Source: Stictocephala bisonia (lineage: Eukaryota; Arthropoda; Insecta; Hemiptera; Membracidae). From it: a DNA stretch of 64,000 nucleotides. The notes below the pieces were generated by a model that had not been told where the DNA came from, did no database searches, and saw only the letters and a list, made by a program, of their open reading frames with translations. Of this stretch, positions 47,483 to 60,029 are shown piece by piece; within the stretch, counting starts at the first letter, position 1; each line of letters begins with the position of its first letter. Location: contig JAQJVL010000203.1 in NCBI GenBank assembly GCA_035578905.1, positions 186,001-250,000 on the forward strand, in the 5' to 3' direction. The translations under genes and the position numbers were made by a program.

Positions 47483-48520
47483 TAATATACTGTATTTAAT
47501 TACTATTCAAAAAAAATATTGTTGCTAATTAGCTAGATGCATCTTGGGAATGACGTTCCATGTTTCTTTCTGTCTTTAATTTCAATATGGATTCAATAAA
47601 AATTGGTTATGTTGCTGGTTAGTTGATAATATACGATGTTCTTAAGGCAAAACGTCGTTCAAATATTATGCTTTGGTCGGCCGGCATTAGGCAAATTAAT
47701 TTCGATATGTCGCAGCACTGTCGCTTTTACTGGAGTAGGCGGAGGCTCCTGAGTGTGCGTACTTACTTCAGGGCTCCCCACTCTGCACTTTCTCTACTCT
47801 CTCCACACCTTACCCCAACTATATATTTATATAAATATTTATTCAACAACATTATATAGATCGTTGCCTTACCCCTACTGCCTCTTCCCTCAAATCTCAA
47901 CGCTTATCGACCCGCCCGTTTTGCTTGTTGCGTGTTGACAATGTAGACCGATGACCGTGTTCTGTTCATCCCGCTGTCCTTACGCGGGATGAACAGAATA
48001 TTGTTCTGCGTGCTTTTAGGCATGATTAAATGTGTGGGATTATTACTATTACATAATAAAATAAAATGTGTAAAAAAAATATGAACTAGTTACTGTACAC
48101 ATTTTATTTCCAAACGCTATAAAGATTTGAAACTAGTCGACAGGTGATATGTGTTATTTTAGTTTGGTAAACATTAATTTATTTATTTTGAGACAAATAT
48201 TTTGTCATAAAAACCTACGCAACATTGAGAAAAATAAATATTAATAGAGTAATTATGAATAGGAAACAAATTACTTTGACCACAGTTATTTTGTATGGTT
48301 TATTAACTAAGACAATGATAAGTTGTCAAATTGGACTCTTACCTGTGAAGGCAAACCCTCATGAACTACCGTTCTGTGTTTCCCAGTTCGGTAGTTGTCC
48401 CTGCCTCTAGTTGCATAAGAGTGTTGTATGACACTACCTCTTATGATATTGCATTTCTATTTGAAAAAAATGCAGGTATTCAAGATATAGAGACAGAGTA
48501 ATGTCAACAGTTCCAAGCTT
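47483..48520. other. non-coding stretch with a hairpin
   Basis: A perfect 15-bp hairpin TTCTGTTCATCCCGC with a 9-nt loop lies at 47960-47998. No other feature is recognised. Confidence 0.55.
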
Positions 48521-49290
48521 TTAACAGCTGGTTTGCACGACTCTCTCATTTGCAATTTTACGATGGTTCGGGCTGCATTTATTTTTAAGAGCGAAAATTC
48601 TAGAAAAGTATGCGTTTATACAACCTCCCAACAGGGTCAATCCATAGTAGAGGTATGGGTAGATTACTCCGTAATAAGCCGTCATCAGTACCTGAGTCGG
48701 GCAGTATTCGGATAATTGCTCAAGACGTAGATGCCTGAGGTTAGTTTTGAACACACACTGTCTACGTGAAAACCCCAAGTCAACCCTCGATCCAGATGTA
48801 TTCCAAGGAATTTTGTCGAGTAGACTTCTTCGATCTCAGTTTCATCCAACATGACTGTGGGATTTCGGTCAGAATCGATTTGGCACTAACAAATTGGACT
48901 AATGACGATTTTGCAACGTTCGTTCTGAGGTTAAACTTTTGAAGATGTTGAATGGTACTGCTGAGCTCAATAGAAATTATATTTTCGACCTCTTTGGTAG
49001 AGTTCACGCTGAAACAGATAGTCGTGTCATCAGCGTACTGGACGAGTCGCCCTTTTTCCACTGATGAACCAACATCGTTTACATAAATATCAGAAAAAGC
49101 AAAGGACTGAGCATGGAGCCTGGGGGACCCCATAGCAAAGATTCTCCTCTCCCGATCTACAATTATAGATACTTACTTACAAATTGTGTTCGATGACCGA
49201 GATACGATTGAAGCCACTTAAGTAGCACTCCTCGTACCCCATAGTATTCTAGTCTGTGAATCAAGGTGCTATGATCAACACAGGTGAGGG
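48521..49290 (-). pseudogene. LINE reverse transcriptase fragment
   Basis: The minus strand reads, from 49290 downwards, [33 protein letters not shown], a mutated G-P-P-G-S block, VNDVGSS, then VQYADDTTICFS, which is the reverse-transcriptase catalytic Y-A-D-D. After it come the FNLRTNVAKSS segment and a thumb/C-terminal region (TQVLMTAYYGVIYPYLYYGL). At least three frame breaks separate these pieces. Both ends are truncated: no endonuclease and no 3' tail. It is a Jockey/CR1-group LINE relic. Confidence 0.85.
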
Positions 49291-50388
49291 GTTAAAACCT
49301 GTCTCAAACAGGTGTTATACCAAAAACAAATAAATAATCTTGAAAATTAATAACAGATAAAACTCAAACATAACATATGACTTCAAATTCAACAAAGAAG
49401 TTCTAAGAATCACAAACTGCTTAAGCAGAGAAACGCAACGAAAAGTCAGTTAAGATGGCAACACTTGTAAGTTGGAGTCCTGATCCGTTTACTCCACCCC
49501 CATTTACCAACGTTCGACAGTGGTAATCAGGAATCCGGTATTGAAAATATTGCATATACTCGGATAGTAGAGCGTGCACGAGCTGCAACGACTCGGGTGC
49601 TGTAATAGATCGATGGATGATGCATGTTTATTAAAGTGTGTATTATATTGTTAACATTTCGAAAGGAAGAAGAGCAATAAGTCGTCCTAAGAAAAGATAT
49701 GAAGGTAAATTTGATAACCACTGTGTGAAATTTGAACTTACCTGGAAACTGGTGATTGAGCAGAATGGATGAAAGTAAACAATAATTAATTCAACAGAAC
49801 CTGAGAAAGAAAACATCTGATAATCGAGGTATCCTCTTATGCCAGATTTGTGGGAAAATTTGTTTTTCTCGAATAGGGCTTTTTAATCATCCTAGGAAAC
49901 GTAACCAAAGGTACTTTAACTATCTGAAATTTTATAATAGTTTTTTTGGAAATTAATTTTAAAATGTAATATAATAAATTCTACATAGTATATTGCTGAA
50001 ATAATTTTTATTTTTACGGTTTATAAATTTCATCTATAAATGGTTAATCCAGTTTACTCATATTTCTAGTGTTTTCAAAATAGTCCAATAAACACGTAAA
50101 CTGAATCAACCGGAAGTTTTAAGTAGCTTGTTAACTACTAAACCATTCAATATTGACAACAACACACCTCTACTTGGAATATCGAAGTTTACGTCTAAGC
50201 TTGTTTAAATACACGATTACACTAAAAAAAGGAATGGCTCTTGAAGAATTTCTCGGAACAAGATACCTGGCTATTTCAGTAAACACCTGTCAATCGTAGT
50301 GATAAGAGTTATCGGTCGTGAGATACGCTATGAATAAATACTGTATGCACAGTTCGGTGGTTTGTCACTGACTTTACGGAGACTCAGA
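49291..50388. other. upstream region of the DM9 gene
   Basis: Mostly non-coding. At 49815-49905 one plus-strand frame reads CQICGKICFSRIGLFNH, a C2H2-like fragment resembling the zinc-finger end of some LINE proteins. Just upstream of the DM9 start, an AATAAATA run (50333-50340) and GCACAGTT (50348-50355) could be core-promoter elements, but this is weak. Confidence 0.35.
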
Positions 50389-53300
50389 ATGGGTAAGTCT
50401 CAACAACGAATATTTTTACTTTGAGTCTAGTAGCTTGCTTGGATGACCAATGTGTGAATGTTGCTAAAGTAGGAATCGCTGACATAACTAATTTTGTATT
50501 CTATCGTTGAAATGCTGTTAGTTGATTCCTTCCTGCTTATTTTGTAATGTATCACTATTTTTATAAATATAATACATTACAAAAGTATGTATCCATTATT
50601 TACAAAAATTAACAAACAAACCATATTTAAAATTATACAATATATCTCTGGTAAAATTATTACATATTACTAGCTGAAAAAATAAAATTTAATATTCAAG
50701 TTAGTTGTGTTGAGTCCGATAGTATAAAACCCATAAATTAAAAAAATAGTAGATAAATGGTATAATGCACATCTATCTGAAGAATTAACGTCCAATTCTC
50801 ACTGATGTACATTCAATTCGTAAGGAACGTACGAATATAATCAATACAGTCAAATTGGTATAACTAACATAATATATAATTCAAAACAACTAAATAATCA
50901 CACATTAATCTATTAATAAATGGTGTAAGATTGGATTGTAAATAGTCTTCTATGAAGTATACTAGTATTTATTTATTGTGTAACTAGTACAATAAATATT
51001 ATGTATTCATAAATTATTGGTACATGTAACTCAAAGGCATAGAATATTTTACACTCGTGTGAGTAAAAAACGAAAATAACTAATAAGGTAGTAACTTGTG
51101 AATAAATAATGTAAATTTGTACTTCAAATGTTGTTATTGTTTAAACAGTTATTTTTTTAACGTTTTTCATTGTTATTATTTTAAAGGCGTTGTTTACTCC
51201 AGGTATTGTTAAAAGACAATATTTTAATAAATAGTTAGGTATATTGTAGCTATAGGCAACCTTGAGTAAATATATTTCAAATCACTACCACAAGGCAACA
51301 AAGCTAAATAACTAAACCTGTATATTTATTTACATTGAAGAATTTTACCTATGTGGGTGGGCCAATACCACTGTATACAGTATTGGGGGGGGGGGGAATA
51401 CCACTGTACGTATGTAGGTGGGCAGTTGGTTCAATACCACAGTTTCTGTAAGGAAGTCAATACTACTGCACGCGTATGGTTGGTTTGGTGGGTCAATACC
51501 AATGCACGCGTATGGTTGGGTTGGTGGGTCAATACTACTGTACGTGTATAGGTGGGCAGGTGGTTCAATACTACCGTCTCTGTAGGGAGGTCAATACCAC
51601 TGCACGCGTATGGTTGGGTTGGTGGGTCACTACCATTGTACCTGTATTGGTGGGGGGATACCACTGTACCAGTAAGGGTGGGGGTCATTACCACTGTACT
51701 TGTGTGGGTGGGCATGTGGGTCAATACTACTGTACGTGTATAGGTGGGCAGGTGGTTCAATACTACCGTCTCTGTAGGGGGGTCAATACCACTGCACGCG
51801 TATGGTTGGGTTGGTGGGTCACTAACATTGTACCTGTATTGGTGGGGGTGGGTCAGTACCATTGTACACATGTATTAGGGGGGATACCACTGTACCAGTA
51901 AGGGTGGGGGTCATTACCACTGTACTTGTGTGGGTGGGCATGTGGGTCAATACTACTGTACGTGTATAGGTGGGCAGGTGGTCCAATACCACTGTCCCTG
52001 TAAGGGGATCAATACCACTGCACGCGTATTGTTGGGTTGGTAGGTCAGTACCACTGTACCTGTATTGGTGGGGGTGGGTCAATAATACTGTACTCATGTA
52101 TTGGGGGAAGATACCACTGTACCAGTATGGGTGGGGGTCATTACCACTGTACCTGTGTGGGTGGGCATGTGGGTCAATACCACTGTACGTGTATAGGTTG
52201 GCAGGTGGTTCAATACCACTGTCCCTGTAAGGGAGTCAATACCACTGCACGCGTATGGTTGGGTTGGTAGGTCAGTACCACTGTACCTGTATTGGTGGGG
52301 GTGGGTCCAATACCACTGTACACATGTATTAGGGGGGATACCACTGTACCAGTATGGGTGGGGGTCATTACCACTGTACCTGTGTGGGTGGGCATGTGGG
52401 TCAATACCACTGTACGTGTATAGGTTGGCAGGTGGTTCAATACCACTGTCCCTGTAAGGGAGTCAATACCACTGCACGCGTATTGTTGGGTTGGTAGGTC
52501 AGTACCACTGTACCTGTATTGGTGGGGGTGGGTCAATACCACTGTACGTGTATAGGTGGGCAGTTGGTTTAATACCACTGTCCCTGTAGGGGAGTCAATA
52601 CCACTGCACGCGTATTGTTGGGTTGGTAGGTCAGTACCATTGTACCTGTATTGGTGGGGGTGGGTCAATACCACTGTACACATGTATTAGGGGGGATACC
52701 ACTGTACCAGTAAGGGTGGGGGTCAGTACCACTGTACCTGTGTGGGTGGGCATATGGGTCAATACTACTGTACGTGTATAGGTGGGCAGGTGGTTCAATA
52801 CCACTGTCCCTGTAAGGGAGTCAATACCACTGCACGCGTATTGTTGGGTTGGTAGGTCAGTACCACTGTACCTGTATTGGTGGGCAGGTGGTTCAATACC
52901 ACTGTCCCTGTAAGGGAGTCAATACCACTGAACGCGTATGGTTGGGTTGGTAGGTTAGTACCACTGTACCTGTATTGGTGGGGGTGGGTCAATACCACTG
53001 TACGTGTATAGGTGGGTAGTTGGTTTAATACCACTGTCTCTGTAGGGGAGTCAATACCACTGCACGCGTATTGTTGGGTTGGTAGGTCAGTACCACTGTA
53101 CCTGTATTGGTGGGGGTGGGTCAATACCACTGTACCTGTCAGGGTGGGTGGATGAGTCAACACTGCTTTACGTGAATTTATTCAGTAAATATTAGATATT
53201 ATTTTTAAATAAAAAATTAATAAAACTTTCATGATCTTATGTTTGTTGTTTTCTAGTTCAATTTGAATAAATTTCTTATTGAATAAATTTTGTACAGACA

Positions 53301-56300
53301 TTTTTTTATATTTCCTCTATAAAATCTATCAGGTTTATTACTTTACTATTTCAAAATTGCTTTCTTTCTGAATAATGTAAAATACTATTCAGTATGAAAA
53401 ATGCGATAAATATTTCTAAGTGTATGAAGCAAGTCCCATTAATGTTATGGGCTCCACAATAAACTGTTACATTCTCATAAGTACACAAGTAATTCAAATT
53501 CATTTTATAAATCACACTTCATGAAAATTCTTTTATATACCTCAACTTTTTTAAGGATGTTTAGTCGGATTCACCAACATCCGTCACATATTAAAAATGT
53601 TATGGTGACGGAGTTCGTAAATCCGAATAAACAATAATCCCTTGCTTCTATTTTATAAATATATTTCTTCACCAGAGAAAAATATATATTTCAGCAGACG
53701 AGCACTACGGATGGTACAGTTGGGAGCCCCCCAGTTGGTGTCGGGGGAAGTTCACCTGGCGCAAGAACCAGCCTGGGTTCATCCCCCCTCGGGCCTTGCC
53801 AGTGGGGCGAGATGTCGATGGATCCCCTCTGTTTGCCGGACGTGCCCACTACGAGGGGGACCTTCTACCAGCCAAGGTACGGGCCGATGGCAACTCGGCC
53901 TACGTGGCGTATGGAGGTCGTGAGGTCCAAGTCCACCAGTTTGAGGTGAGTTTCAACTCAAGGTCATAAATGTGATTGTTCATGTAGTATTTACCACCTA
54001 AAGTATTAACCAACTCGAATATTCTAAAGGTCACCATTCTAAACATTCTAAAGGAATATAATAACAGGTCATCGATCTGTAATACCTGACCTTGACTTCC
54101 TTCCCAGTTAACCTCGTACTGGTGCATCTAAATGTTGGGACTTTTTCCGTTAATTCACTACCACTACTTTGGTTAGGTTTGGTTTGGTTATGTTAGGCTA
54201 ACCTAAAAGTTATGGTTATGGTAGTGATTAATGGAAAAGATCTGAATGTTGTCAGACAATATATTTCGAACAGTATATATATATTGGTGTGGAGCATAAT
54301 TAACATAATCGTTGAACTACAAAAGCTCAAGCACATGTAATAGTGTGAGAAACCAATATAAAATATATTTTTATTGGATTGGAAATTATTTAATTATTAT
54401 TTATTGCAATCTAATATTACAACAGTCTAATTCGTTGTATTACCAGTTAAAGTAACTATTTGTTTATATTATTTATGAGTTGAAAACTCACAAGAATATA
54501 TTTGCAATCAGAATACATATACATATATAATGTCTGATTATAAACATATTACTGGTCAATATGGTCTACTTCCGAATAGATCATTAGTCGGTGCGAGGAG
54601 TACCATGGTGTATCCAATAAATAGATTTCCTGCAAAAAAATATTTAGCATTTTATAGAATACAAATGTTTAGTACTCACTAATTTACTACGATATGAACC
54701 GAACTATCGTTGATTAAATTGATTATTGTAATAAACGTTAAATAATGAATGTATGTTTACGGAGAAGTACAATTAAAACTACATTACCAGTTTCAGGCAG
54801 TAGGATTTAGGTTGAAATAAACAATGACACAATAATACATCAGAATATGTCTCTCTGTAAAGCTGGGGTAAAAATAAAACAAAGTGAAATGAGGAGTTAG
54901 GTGTACAAAAATAAAAGTTGAAACCAAAGAAAATAGTAAACGACCAAAATGTTGATGATCAATAATTACTCCATGATAACAATTCACTTTTATTGTCTTT
55001 TACAGGTTTTCAGTTATAAACCAAAAACTTTACAAAATGTAATATAATATGGTTTGATTTATATTCGACATAAACATTTCAGATTTTGGCAAGTCACCAC
55101 ATTGCCTGGCAGTTCTCTCATGAAGGGGAGATCAACCCTCAAGCCATGGTCATCGGCACCACCAGGACGGGGGAAAACCTGTACATGGGCCGAGCCTACT
55201 ACCAGGGCTCCATAACTCCCGGAAAGGTATGTACACGATCCTTTTGAAAATACTATATAAAGCATATGACTCACCTGAATATCTTCCATAGCACTTGGGA
55301 GGTATATCTTCACTTACATTTTAGATAACCAAATCACCGGTACTAAATTAATTATTCACTAGATCCTGTGAACCACCTATGGATAGTAACGTGATCTTCT
55401 AAAAGCCAAAACTGACTATTATTATTTGAATACCAATCCACTCTCTAGAAAATACAAAACTATCAGTGTGTTTCTTGAAGTTTTACTATACAAGGTTAGG
55501 TAACAGCCTGTGGAAACCATGATTACTTCCTTGTTAGTGTGTTTCTTAAAGTTTTAGTATACAAGGTTAGGTAACATCCTCTGGACACCTTGATTACTTC
55601 CTTGTTAGTGTGTTTCTTAAAGTTTTAGTACACAAGGTTAGGTAACATCCTCTGGACACCTTGATTACTTCCTTGTTAGTGTGTTTCTTAAAGTTTCAGT
55701 ACACAAGGTTAGGTAACAGTCTCTGGACACCTTGATTACTTCCTTGTTAGTGTGTTTCTTAAAGTTTTAGTATACAAGGTTAGGTAACAGTCTCTGGACA
55801 CCTTGATTACTTCCTTGTTAGTGTGTTTCTTAAAGTTTTAGTATACAAGGTTAGGTAACAGTCTCTGGACACCTTGATTACTTCCTTGTTAGTGTGTTTC
55901 TTAAAGTTTTAGTATACAAGGTTAGGTAACAGTCTCTGAACACCTTGATTACTTCCTTGTTAGTGTGTTGGTGTAAAACAACCAAATTCATAACATGTTT
56001 ATAAGTAAAAAAATTTAATTTTTATTCATAAGGCGATTGGGCCTACAGAACAAAAACAGGATATTCTGGGACAACTCAAATTATCAAATTCAAACCCCCA
56101 CAATGTGAATTACCTTTTTAAAAGTTTTTTAAAAGGAATTGAATACTACAAAATAAATATCTCTATCTCAACAATATAATGAATGGTGACCAATAAAAAA
56201 CTTAGAAAACGTTTTAAAGTGTTCTTTTCATAACAGACATGGGAAAATAACACACACACCTTCACAGTTAGGCCTACTCTGTCGGATTCAAAAAGCAATG

Positions 56301-58717
56301 TACTCGAGTTTGACCCTCTGCTACAAAATAAACACTCATCCGATTTTGTTGTGTTGTACACCAACATTTTAGCTTATTTAATTCTACGTAATGCAGTAGA
56401 ACCAGCGTTTACACAAGTTGATTGATCATGGGTGCTACTCAAGTTAATTATAGGGGGCTACCCATGCTGATCACGGATGCTACCTAATTTGATCACGGAT
56501 GCTACTGACGTTAAATACAGGTAGATCTCCAAGTTAACCTTGGGGCTAACAAAGTTGATTATGGGATCTAACCAATTGATCATGGGATACTCAAGAAAGT
56601 GAGTAACTACCCAAGTTGATCATGTTAGGCTACTCAAATCGATAACTTATCACATCGTGGAAGAAGCTCGTCCTTTCTGCATCGTGGAAAATTAACGCCC
56701 ATGTATAAATATCAATATGTCTTACAACGGTAAAGCAAACTACGTGTCTTACTAGGACGCGTGCTATACAGTCTCGAGGACAAGAATGCGAACTTCGATA
56801 ACGCTTTTATGAAAAACAGAAATATGGTTACTTTTTATACAATAAAACAGCTTGCTTAAATAACAAAAATTCAGTAGAAAATAACCTTTTTTTTAATTTG
56901 AAAGTTATAGGAATTATTATTCTTTATAAAACCGTAACTTCATAATACATATTTGTCTAGTCTAAAATTTGAAATTTAAAATAGTTGATTTACTCAGTGC
57001 TTTATAATTCAACGTTTTTACTTAAACTCTACTATAAAACAAACTACAATTCTCATAAGATTTCTGGTAGATTAATTAGTTACTTTTGGCTAGTTACGAA
57101 ACCGTTTTACGCTTACCTGATTAAAAAATTAAAATTCCCGATGCTCAAAAAGTTCATGTCACGATTTTTCAATGAATTAAAGCGAGGTTTTTACATAAAC
57201 GCTAATATGAATTATTGATTGAACCACACTGTAATAGCGTGATGGTTATAGTTCGCTTTTATAACAAACATTATGTTATAGTGTACCATAAAATTCGTTT
57301 TATTGGTTAATCGACTGTTGGAACAAAACCATGCACTGTTCGGCCGAGACGCCCATGTTAATCTTATGCACTTTTTCGACTTTCAACCCCCTAAAATAAC
57401 CCCTATTTACTGTGAAATTTTAGATGTTTTCTGGAGCCCATACCATTAAGTCTACGTACAGTCAAAATTTAAAGTGTTTAGCACTCGAGGAAGTGCTTAT
57501 TGAGTGAGTCAATGAGTGAGCACTCGAGGAAGGGCTTATTGAGTGTGTCAATGAGTGAGCACTCGTGGAAGTGCTTATTGAGTGAGTCAATGAGTGAACA
57601 CTCGTGGAAGTGCTTATTGAGTGAGTCAATGAGTGAGCACTCGAGGAAGGGCTTATTGAGTGAGTCAATGAGTGAGCACTCGTGGAAGTGCTTATTGAGT
57701 GAGTCAATGAGTGAGCACTCGTGGAAGTGCTTATTGAGTGAGTCAATGAGTGAGTACTCGTGGAAGTGCTTATCGAGTGAGTCAATGAGTGAGCACTCGA
57801 GGAAGGGCTTATTGAGTGAGTCAATGAGTGAGCACTCGAGGAAGGGCTTATTGAGTGAGTCAATGAGTGAGCACTCGAGGAAGTGCTTATTGAGTGAGTC
57901 AATGAGTGAGCACTCGTGGAAGTGCTTATTGAGTGAGTCAATGAGTGAGCACTCGAGGAAGTGCTTATTGAGTGAGTCAATGAGTGAGCACTCGAGGAAG
58001 TGCTTATTGAGTGAGTCAATGAGTGAGCACTCGTGGAAGTGCTTATTGAGTGAGTCAATGAGTGAGCACTCGTGGAAGTGCTTATCGATTGAGTCAATGA
58101 GTGAGCACTCGAGGAAGGGCTTATTGAGTGAGTCAATGAGTGAGCACTAGAGGAAGGGCTTATTGAGTGAGTCAGTGATAACGATAATTTCAACGATGCC
58201 AGATCACTTATCACGAAACAGTATTATTTTTGTGTGGTTCTATTGTTGTTTCATTGATTCACTGACACGAAACGAACATTTCGATATAAAAGTTCCCCAC
58301 AGATTATTTCCTAACTATCCTAGGTCTCGATTATATTTTAACAAAGTCCAAATCAATAGTAAAAACTAAATTTGCATTTTGCCATAGCCAAATCGATGGC
58401 AAAAGCAAAATATTATTTTTAAACATCCAAAGAATGGTGTATTAAAGATTCCAATTACTCAAACATCATTTTGTAAACATATATCAGCATATTTTAACTG
58501 AAGATTTAAAATTTAAGTTCATGTCTAAGATGAAACTATACAAATAAATTTGTCAATTATATTGTTTCCTCGTTTAGTTCTTTTAAAATATTATAAAATA
58601 GTTGTCATTAACAATACCTTTCTGTTTCAGGTTCATCCAAGTCACAGCTGTCTTTACATTCCTTTCAATGGTCAAGAAATATGCGTTAAGGAGTATGAAA
58701 TTATGTTACTGATCTAA
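50389..58717 (+). CDS. DM9-domain protein, four exons, 161 residues
   Basis: Exons: 50389-50392, 53695-53945, 55083-55226, 58631-58717. The first coding exon holds only ATGG, ending at a GTAAGT donor. The second starts after TATTTCAG, and the joined start reads MADEHYGWYSW. All junctions keep frame (phases 1, 0, 0) and use GT-AG sites (GTAAGT, GTGAGT, GTATGT). The protein has two DM9 repeats (DUF3421): residues about 35-90 (PVGRDVDGSPLFAGRAHYEG... VHQFE) and about 105-160 (VIGTTRTGENLYMGRAYYQG... EYEIML), after a Trp-rich start. No signal peptide is seen, so it is probably cytosolic. DM9 proteins bind mannose-type glycans in some invertebrates and respond to infection in mosquitoes; that function is not shown here. 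The CAGCAG at acceptor 1 allows a form lacking one Ala. The introns are 3.3, 1.1 and 3.4 kb and carry several minisatellites. Confidence 0.93.
51350..53165 (-). repeat. 36-bp minisatellite family with ~226-bp higher-order unit
   Basis: Units of CAATACCACTGTACGTGTAT plus GGTGGGCAGGTGGGT type, mixed with shortened forms. The phrase CACGCGTAT recurs at 51795, 52021, 52248 and 52475, a higher-order period of 226-227 bp. A run of 12 G lies at 51385-51396. The whole array lies in intron 1 of the DM9 gene with its G-rich strand on the coding strand. Confidence 0.93.
55462..55972. repeat. 71-bp tandem repeat, about 7 units
   Basis: Units start GTTAGTGTGTTTCTTAAAG and contain ACAAGGTTAGGTAACA and GATTACTTCCTT. 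Spacing measured between units is 71 bp. It lies in intron 3 of the DM9 gene. Confidence 0.95.
56410..56645. repeat. degenerate minisatellite, second array
   Basis: Irregular repeats of CTACCCAAGTTGATCATGG, the same motif as at 41700-42030. It lies in intron 3 of the DM9 gene. Confidence 0.8.
57480..58170. repeat. 39-bp minisatellite, about 18 units
   Basis: Units are GTGCTTATTGAGTGAGTCAA followed by TGAGTGAGCACTCG[TA]GGAA. The period of 39 keeps frames open on both strands with 13-residue repeats (Ser-rich). It lies in intron 3 about 460 bp before the last exon; I regard the open frames as by-products. Confidence 0.95.
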
Positions 58718-58839
58718 TTTTTCAAAATATGGCATAAACTGTATCGGAAATGCTCGTCTAGCTATAAATGTTTATTTTGGAATGTATATATTGATTTATT
58801 TCCTTCCTTGTTGGTGTAGTCTAAAATTTTGACCAAAAT

Positions 58840-58845
58840 AATAAA
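58840..58845 (+). promoter_or_regulatory. poly(A) signal AATAAA of the DM9 gene
   Basis: AATAAA lies 123 bp after the stop codon, a normal 3' UTR length, in AT-rich sequence. Confidence 0.6.
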
Positions 58846-58849
58846 GTTT

Positions 58850-59145
58850 TGGTCAAAATCGGTTTTTATTATTTTATACTGTTTAAAATGTACTTATGAG
58901 CCGTTATAGCCTTGATTTATTTTGAATAGTTCTTTCTAAAAGAAAACTCTCTTGAAGTTATGGTAAAACTTTCAGTTATTGGGGACCAACAACTATCACC
59001 GACAAGCTGAAGGGTATTCATAATAGTTTCATGGACTTGTTGCTTTATGAAATATTTATCTCTATAGCCCAATAAAAATCCTCTATATGTTATACCGTAC
59101 ATTTGAGAAGTATTAAACATTATCAAAAGATATTTAACTTGCGTC
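58850..59145. other. spacer downstream of the DM9 gene
   Basis: No supported feature. Confidence 0.5.
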
Positions 59146-59545
59146 AACTCCAGGACATTCATCATACCCCAAGCATCAACTCCAGGACATTCAATATACC
59201 TCAAGCATCAACTCCAGGACATTCAATATACCTCAAGCATCAACTCCAGGACATTCAATATACCTCAAGCATCAACTCCAGGTCATTCAATATACCTCAA
59301 GCATCAACTCCAGGACATTCATCATACCCCAAGCATCAACTCCAGGACATTCATCATACCCCAAGCATCAACTCCAGGACATTCATCATACCCCAAGCAT
59401 CAACTCCAGGACATTCATCATACCCCAAGAATCAACTCCAGGACATTCATCATACCCCAAGCATCAACTCTAGGACATTCATCATACCCCAAGCATCAAC
59501 TTCAGGACATTCATCATACCCCAAGTATCAACTCCTGGACATTCG
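59146..59545. repeat. 32-bp minisatellite, about 12 units
   Basis: Units AAGCATCAACTCCAGGACAT then TCATCATACCCC, or TCAATATACCTC in the left part. The period of 32 is not a multiple of three, so the open frame through it cycles through three readings. Confidence 0.95.
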
Positions 59546-60029
59546 GTTTTTGAATAGGTTTGGTGTTTTAGTGATGTGCTGAAATATTTGAATTACATTG
59601 TTTAGGGAAGTGTAACGGTATGACAGGTATTTCTATCATATTCTATAAGCTATAATATTTAAAGAAAAGTCTTCAACTGCAGTAATTGCTCTAGAACTAA
59701 TATATGGCTTGCAGAACAGTTTAGTGATATGGACTAACTTATGCTAACATATCGTTTTGATGTGACTTTTATTAGTGTAAAATCGTCCATAGCGCATGAG
59801 TCACGCGCCGCTGCCAACATCTGATTTTAAAATTGACCTTGGCTTTTCACCGCACTCGAGAGCAACGATAACATCACGCCCATGCACTCTGTTATCTGAT
59901 AGGCGAAGCTCAACCTTGAGCCTGCAATTGATTGGCAGGTAGCCCGCTACACTCAACTGTACTTGTTGCGCCTGGGGCAGGCTACTGCAAATTAGCTTCA
60001 AATATTTAATTACATTAATTTTCAATATT
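59546..60029. other. probable 5' UTR of the LINE
   Basis: GC-balanced sequence from about 59790 (CGCATGAGTCACGCG...) up to the ORF1 start is likely untranslated leader of the element. Its left border cannot be fixed from one copy. Confidence 0.4.

Noticed and set aside
53642..53923. Open frame in another register over DM9 exon 2
   Set aside because: The DM9 reading is in a different frame and is supported by splice sites and domain match.
57462..58214. Ser-rich and Met-Ser-Glu repeat proteins on both strands
   Set aside because: A 39-bp minisatellite in a DM9 intron leaves frames open by length alone.
59103..59582. 159-codon repeat frame
   Set aside because: A 32-bp period makes the frame rotate through three readings of the same noncoding unit.
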